From Variovorax sp. OK212 (GTDB taxonomy: Bacteria > Pseudomonadota > Gammaproteobacteria > Burkholderiales > Burkholderiaceae_C), in contig NZ_FOLP01000012.1 in NCBI RefSeq assembly GCF_900112425.1, forward strand, positions 124,001 through 188,000: a DNA stretch of 64,000 bases, given 5' to 3'. A program made the translations under genes and the position numbers. The notes beneath the pieces are model-generated. The model did no database searches and was not told the origin of the DNA. It saw nothing but the letters and a program-made list of their open reading frames with translations. Each line of letters begins with the position of its first letter. Position 1 is the stretch's first letter. This document shows positions 59,350 through 64,000 of the stretch, one piece after another.

Positions 59350-61170
59350 TCAATTGAGCTCACGCGGATCGACTGGCTTGTGAGCCACATCTGGGTTCGC
59401 ATCATCGGTTCGAAGGTGCCGTGGCTTGAGTTCGTGTTTAAGTGCTGCGAAAACTCGCGGCATCAGAATACGTGCTGAAAGTTCATTGCTTGGACCAAGA
59501 TGCTCTAGGCGCAGGACAATATCCCAGCGGCTCGGCTCACGATACGGATCGACCTTTCGGAGCTCTCCAGCCGCGGTTCTGATAGCCTGAACATAGAGCT
59601 CTTCAAGTTCTGCCCATTGGTGTTGATTCTTGTGGCGGCGGGTTGAGACGCGTGGATTGAGATTCACTGATGACGTTGCGTACTGGACGTCGTACTTTCT
59701 AAGGTAGTGGTAGTCTGAGGAAGCGACTTTCGTCGCTCCTACATCCCCTCGACGAGAACGCTCGAGAGCATATGTCCAGTTGGCACGAGCAGTTTCGAGG
59801 CGCTTCAGAGCACGTGCGCGCTTCCTTTCCTCGTGCATTTGAGGATTCAGTCGTAGATATTCACGGACCTTGCTCATTGAAATAGAAAGTTTCAAGGCAA
59901 TGACTTCTGATGGTTCGCCGCTGCGGATCATTGAGTCGAGCCGGTCGCGATACTCTTTGGGTATGGTGTTGCGGCGGAGCCTGGGCTCAATTCCTAGGGC
60001 AGCTGCCCAGCCTCTGCCTATTCCGTTTGAAATACCAACAGTCTGCGCTGCGGCGGATACCGATGCACCCTCTCGAATCAGGTGACCAAATTTCTGCTTG
60101 CGAGCATTGATGTCAAGTGAACGTTGTGATGGCAAACGGAAATACGGTTGCTGTCTGTGAAATGCTGGGTCCTGAGCGGCGTGGATTCGATAGCAATCCA
60201 TGAAGTCTTCCCAGTTATCGAAAAGCCACGCGATTGCTACGAACTGGAAGAAAGGTCGAACCGAACGCGCTCGCAGTTGGTGGAACAAGTTGGACCTCGC
60301 ATACAAGCTACTAAGCCAACCCGGATGGGTGCGATGTCTGTCGATAGCACTCGCGAATCCAAGCAGATCAGTCGTCGCACGATTCCAATCGATGTGCTTT
60401 TGACTGTCATTGGCCCAGCCTCGGCCTATCAAGCGAGATCGATAGGCTTGCAGGAGTGGTGCCCGTTCGATTTTGAAGCCTGCAGGTTGATGAGCGATTT
60501 TGATCGAGAAACTCGTGATCTTGATCAGAGCCTCTGCTTCTCGCTGATTTGTAGCCGTGACTGCAGGCACAAACTCAAGGTCGTCAATGAGGCTGAGCGT
60601 CGGGAGCTTTAGATATGATTCTCTAAGACGGTCTCGCATCGAGCGTTCATGTAGTTCGCAACCGTGCAAGAGACAACGGAAAACGCCCGGAAGTTGATGG
60701 TCTCGGTGCCAGTGTGCCGTGCCATGTTGAATGGTGTCTCGACTTGCACACTCCCTGCAAAAACGTAGGCATTGTGTCTTGAAATAGCGCTCGCCCCCTA
60801 GGCCGATTTTGGCGTAGACGCCGTTGCGTCCAGAGCTCTGTCGCATTGATTCGAGTGCAATCTGCTCTTGGCCTGAACTCAAGAATGGGAGGTATGCGGC
60901 CAGTATCGTCCTGCGTCGGATGATCTCTTCGCTAGCTCCGAGTTTGCCACCCGTTCGTTCAACAAAGGTGTCTATCGCGTCCGGAAAATCATGTGTGATC
61001 TTTCTGGCGCTTTGACCAAAAAGTTGAGAATTTGTCTCGGAACTCGTAACGTTTCCTGAGAGGAAATGCTGACGAGTACACAGGCTATGTAACGTTTCGT
61101 CTTCTAGCCAGCTGATTGTTTTCAAACTTGGCTCGTCGCCTCGAAATTCGATCATCGAAGTACTTGGCAA
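59350..61170 (-). CDS. tnsD: TniQ/TnsD-family target-selection protein, long form
   Basis: A 606-residue protein. The TniQ core is ISWLEDETLHSLCTRQHFLSGN and the zinc finger is CLRFCRECASRDTIQHGTAHWHRDHQLPGVFRCLLHG (Cys138, Cys141, Cys166, His169). The C-terminal half has at least two helix-turn-helix-like segments (ASVSAAAQTVGISNGIGRGW and PSEVIALKLSISMSKVREYL) and a TnsD-like basic end. That suits sequence-specific recognition of an attachment site. It is convergent with tnsABC. No glmS or other known attachment gene is in the window. Confidence 0.88.
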   Translation of the reverse strand: MPSTSMIEFRGDEPSLKTISWLEDETLHSLCTRQHFLSGNVTSSETNSQLFGQSARKITHDFPDAIDTFVERTGGKLGASEEIIRRRTILAAYLPFLSSGQEQIALESMRQSSGRNGVYAKIGLGGERYFKTQCLRFCRECASRDTIQHGTAHWHRDHQLPGVFRCLLHGCELHERSMRDRLRESYLKLPTLSLIDDLEFVPAVTATNQREAEALIKITSFSIKIAHQPAGFKIERAPLLQAYRSRLIGRGWANDSQKHIDWNRATTDLLGFASAIDRHRTHPGWLSSLYARSNLFHQLRARSVRPFFQFVAIAWLFDNWEDFMDCYRIHAAQDPAFHRQQPYFRLPSQRSLDINARKQKFGHLIREGASVSAAAQTVGISNGIGRGWAAALGIEPRLRRNTIPKEYRDRLDSMIRSGEPSEVIALKLSISMSKVREYLRLNPQMHEERKRARALKRLETARANWTYALERSRRGDVGATKVASSDYHYLRKYDVQYATSSVNLNPRVSTRRHKNQHQWAELEELYVQAIRTAAGELRKVDPYREPSRWDIVLRLEHLGPSNELSARILMPRVFAALKHELKPRHLRTDDANPDVAHKPVDPRELN

Positions 61171-62051
61171 GATTAGAGATTGAAAATCCTCTAGGCCGCG
61201 AGTTTGGATGGCAACGCTACTTTAGCCAATTGCATTCGCTTGGTCTACAGAAAATCTTGCTATACCAAGAAAAACAGTAAATTTCCTTTACACGTGAGCC
61301 TGAGAAGATTGGGCGTTACTAGAAGCGGTTAACAAAGCGCGACATGAATGCTGATATGACCCTCGAAGCGGATACATAGCTTATCGTTTACCGGTAGTGG
61401 TGGCAGAGTGTGTACTCGTGTCCCTTGTCCGCGTGCAATATGCTTGGCCATTAGCGCCGCCTTCCATTGGCTTGCCACCCGCCGCCGGCAGGGCATTGAC
61501 CAGTTCCTTGAAAAGCCATCGAATCGTGTTGTGACGAGCTGTTCGCTATCGGGGGAATGAATAAGGGGCCGCGTTGGGAGACCGCTCATTAAAACGGCGA
61601 CGCACTTTGCGTTGCGTTATGAATCTCAAAAAAACTCCGCCAAATCAATGGCTTATGGTGAGAGCTTTCCCGACGCACTTTATTCACACATAGCAGCGGG
61701 GAAGGCGTGTTGCTTTGGATTGAGGTGCGTCGGAAAAATAAGGTGCGTCGAGGAAACGGCAGCGGCGCACACCGGCTGCGATGCCGAACACGCCCAGACG
61801 GCAGTTTGTCGTCGAGGGGAAACCCATGGTGACCAGCAACGGCCAGGACTGCTCGCTGACATGACAGAGCGATCGGTATGCCTAGGCAGCGATCGGCTCA
61901 CCGTCCGCTGCCGGCGCAAGCCTGGTAGCAGATGAAGTGCTGGGAATGCTGTGACTTGCGGCTCCAGGCCCTGCGCACACTTCTCGTGCTCGGCACGTGC
62001 CGCGGCTCGGCGCCACGCCGGGTGCCGTCCACCGGCGCCTTCGCTTTTGGC
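61171..62051. other. Gene-free region with short inverted repeats
   Basis: This 881-base stretch lies between the long TniQ gene and two chromosomal-looking genes. The octamer CGACGCAC occurs at 61598-61605 and 61671-61678, and its complement at 61725-61732 and 61743-61750, two copies facing each way. This could be an element end, but it is not proven. Frames at 61329-61589 (-) and 61612-61935 (+) show no domain. If the Tn7-like element has its outer end here, I cannot place it. Confidence 0.4.
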
Positions 62052-63314
62052 CTACCCGACGATATTGCACTCTCGGTGCAGCAGCGCCAGAGCATCCTCG
62101 GTGGCTTGCACCCGGTCGCTGCGCAGAAGGGGCTCGGCCTCTTCGACGAAGGCGTTCCACAGGTGCAGGTAGTCGCCCTGCAGCTGAACGGGGGCGTGCT
62201 GCAGCACGAACTGCCGGGGCAGATCGGTATCGAGGCCCGATGTCCGGATCTTCTTGAGCAGGCTGGCTACGGTCTTCCTGGTGAGTAGCGTGGTGTGCTT
62301 GCCGTGCGTGGCGATGCGCAGGAACAGTGTCAACAGCGAACTGTCGTCGGTGTGGCCCTCGGTGGCCTTCTCCCACAAGACGCTGTTGCTGCGCTCGAGA
62401 TGGTCCAGGTCGGCCATGGTGTCTTCTAACCAGAAATAGCGGCCCAGGAAGGCCGGCGTCTGGTCGAAGAGTTTGTACACGTGGAGCGTGGCATCCAGGA
62501 TCCTTGGCATGTCCTGCATGACAGAGGCCTGCACCGACTGCACCACCTCTCGGTAGGATGCCGGCAGATCCCTGGGCAAGCTCATGGGGACCGGCGTCGC
62601 CTGGTCATCGGCTCGTGGCGCATATTTCTTGCGCAGACCCACCACCATCTTCTCGAATGTGGCCCAGTCCGGCATGGTGCTGCGTCGGCATGCGCGCACC
62701 AGCAGCGCCGTGCGGATCACCGCTTCTGCATCTCTGCCGGCATCCTCCAGGTCATCGGCATCCAGACCCAGTTGGGCTGCCATCCAGACGGCAGCTTCCA
62801 CCAGGGTGGTCGCGTGGCTGCGGGCGGTACGCTCGGCGTGGTATTCGTGCAGGCTGCGCAGCGACCACTTGGCGAGCAACGGGATGTGCTTGTTCTCGAA
62901 GACCCCATGCGCCTGCATGCCGAAATGGCTGCTCTGGGGCATGGCGATCAGCGCCTTGAGCATGTCGGAACCGCCCTTTGAGCGCGACAGCAGACTGTGG
63001 TCCCGCAGGGACTGGGCGGCCTGGTCCAGGTCGCCGCCAGTCGAATGCTCCAGGTACAGGCTCACCAGGTTGATCAGCCTGTCCCTGGCGCGCTCCAGGT
63101 CGGGACGCAGGTACTCGGTGCCGAAGTAACGCGCGATCTGCACCATGCCCTTGGGCGCTTCCTGGCACATGGCGGCCAGCTTCTCGGGCCCGATGATGCC
63201 GTGGCGCACGCCATGCTGCAGGGCCTTCTCAAAAAAGGGCCGCCCATCGAACAGCGCGACGGCCTGGGGGGGCATGTCTGGGGTGATGTGGTGGGGGGTG
63301 GGCATCGAAAGCAT
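62052..63314 (-). CDS. Conserved-looking hypothetical protein
   Basis: A 420-residue, mainly helical, soluble protein with no signal peptide (ATG at 63314 or 63305). It contains segments such as RPDLERARDRLINLVSLYLEHSTGGDLDQAAQSLRDHSLLSRSKGG and DMLKALIAMP. I do not recognise a family. It lies 29 bases downstream of another unknown gene on the same strand, suggesting an operon. Its strongly GC-biased codon use fits the chromosome rather than the neighbouring transposon. Confidence 0.65.
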   Translation of the reverse strand: MLSMPTPHHITPDMPPQAVALFDGRPFFEKALQHGVRHGIIGPEKLAAMCQEAPKGMVQIARYFGTEYLRPDLERARDRLINLVSLYLEHSTGGDLDQAAQSLRDHSLLSRSKGGSDMLKALIAMPQSSHFGMQAHGVFENKHIPLLAKWSLRSLHEYHAERTARSHATTLVEAAVWMAAQLGLDADDLEDAGRDAEAVIRTALLVRACRRSTMPDWATFEKMVVGLRKKYAPRADDQATPVPMSLPRDLPASYREVVQSVQASVMQDMPRILDATLHVYKLFDQTPAFLGRYFWLEDTMADLDHLERSNSVLWEKATEGHTDDSSLLTLFLRIATHGKHTTLLTRKTVASLLKKIRTSGLDTDLPRQFVLQHAPVQLQGDYLHLWNAFVEEAEPLLRSDRVQATEDALALLHRECNIVG

Positions 63315-63343
63315 CGTTCATTCAGGCGCTGTGGCTGGCGCCG

Positions 63344-64000
63344 TCAGATCGCCGACTCTTCCTCGTCGTCGCGTGCCGCCGGTGTGCTGCGGCCCCGATC
63401 GGTGTCGCTGGTCTCCACGCGCGTGTCTTCTTCAACGGTCTCTTCGTCGTCCCCCACGCCGCGGTCATGGGCGCGTGCCTGGGCACGCAAGACCAGCAAG
63501 GTCTCGGTGAAGAGGTCGGGGCACTCGTGGCGCATGCGCCAGGCCAGCTCCATCCAGTCCTGGTCGGCCACCTCGTCCAGCGGGACCTGGGGGGTGGCAT
63601 AAGCTGACGCCAGCAGCTCGGTCTCGGAGAGCATCTCGCCGTCTTCCTCCGCGGTGTCGAAGGTCCCGCTGCGGGCGAAGGATTCGATGCGCGCCCATTT
63701 CTCGGCGAAGTAGTTGGCCATGGCTTCGCTGCCGCCCTCCAGATCGCCCACAGCGGTCAGGAACGCCACCGGGTCCGCGTCCTCCCGGAAGACGATGGCG
63801 TTCACCATGCCGCGCAGGTGCGTGTGGGTGAGGTCCTTGTAGCGCTTCTCGATCACGATGGCGTGCGCGAACTGTGCCGGGGTGACCAACAGGCTCACCA
63901 CCGACTCCCGGGACGGGTCGTACTCGCGCATCACCGCGAGGATGTCCTTCGGCTCCAGCTGGTCGAGTACCACCATCAGCGCGCTGTCGCCCTCGGTGTC
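63344..64000 (-). CDS. Hypothetical protein (5' end outside window)
   Basis: The frame is open to the window edge. The ATG at 63976 is internal to a continuing reading frame (DTEGDSALMVVLDQLEPKDILAVMREYDP), so the real start is probably beyond 64000. The visible 218 residues are helical, then end in a long acidic low-complexity tail (ETVEEDTRVETSDTDRG). No family is recognised. It likely forms an operon with the 420-residue gene downstream. Confidence 0.65.
   Translation of the reverse strand, partial: DTEGDSALMVVLDQLEPKDILAVMREYDPSRESVVSLLVTPAQFAHAIVIEKRYKDLTHTHLRGMVNAIVFREDADPVAFLTAVGDLEGGSEAMANYFAEKWARIESFARSGTFDTAEEDGEMLSETELLASAYATPQVPLDEVADQDWMELAWRMRHECPDLFTETLLVLRAQARAHDRGVGDDEETVEEDTRVETSDTDRGRSTPAARDDEEESAI

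Noticed and set aside
54742..61344. TGTCGCGC/GCGCGACA as terminal inverted repeats of a minimal Tn7-like element
   Set aside because: The 8-base match flanks tnsABC-tniQ, but another TGTCGCGC occurs at 30987, the flanking five bases do not match as a duplication, and such a GC-rich octamer is expected several times by chance.

Overview
The window is GC-rich bacterial DNA with betaproteobacterial character, most likely Burkholderiales (Comamonadaceae-like). It has TRAP and Bug-type solute receptors, many acyl-CoA catabolism genes, and abundant IS110 and IS3 debris. This assignment rests on gene content and style only; no rRNA or other taxonomic marker is present.

Region 1 (1-30.6 kb) is a degradative accessory region. 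It opens with the tail of an indolepyruvate:ferredoxin oxidoreductase, a 3-hydroxybutyryl-CoA dehydrogenase and a three-gene TRAP transporter. Next comes a regulator gene broken by an IS110 element. A minus-strand cluster (14.5 to 6.3 kb) encodes a 2,4-dienoyl-CoA reductase (FadH), an acyl-CoA ligase, BadH-like and BadI-like enzymes, an enoyl-CoA hydratase and an acyl-CoA dehydrogenase. Together these look like a ring beta-oxidation and hydrolytic ring-opening route of the cyclohexanecarboxylate type, although the true substrate is unknown. A divergent MarR regulator and a palindromic operator sit at the head of the cluster. A quinone-oxidoreductase-like MDR, a PLP aminotransferase, an Lrp regulator and several fused or truncated pseudogenes follow. 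A CoA-transferase / LysR / Bug / enoyl-CoA hydratase module (21.5-25.4 kb) follows with weaker GC bias. A second, diverged fadH-ligase pair (27.7-30.4 kb) carries related operator-like sites, but its ligase is cut off by an IS3 remnant.

Region 2 (30.6-34 kb) is a gene graveyard (MFS, SDR and DnaE2 fragments) around an SGNH hydrolase and a small two-gene operon.

Region 3 (33.9-52.8 kb) is a putative defence island. It contains two HNH-type proteins, a PIN-like protein, a DUF2971-like protein, a GIY-YIG protein, an Excalibur protein, a secreted coiled-coil protein and a 1066-residue protein with a Mrr-like N-terminus. It ends in a complete type II CBASS: divergent CapH/CapP regulators, an HNH-SAVED effector, a CD-NTase, Cap2 and Cap3. 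A further 334-residue ORF of unknown function is translationally coupled to the operon's end.

Region 4 (52.8-61.2 kb) is a Tn7-like transposition module: TnsA, TnsB (D-D-35-E), TnsC and two TniQ/TnsD proteins, with short direct repeats at the border with the CBASS. The defence island is plausibly cargo of this element, but I could not identify both transposon ends. Region 5 (61.2-64 kb) is a gene-free stretch followed by two unrecognised minus-strand genes that resemble ordinary chromosomal genes.
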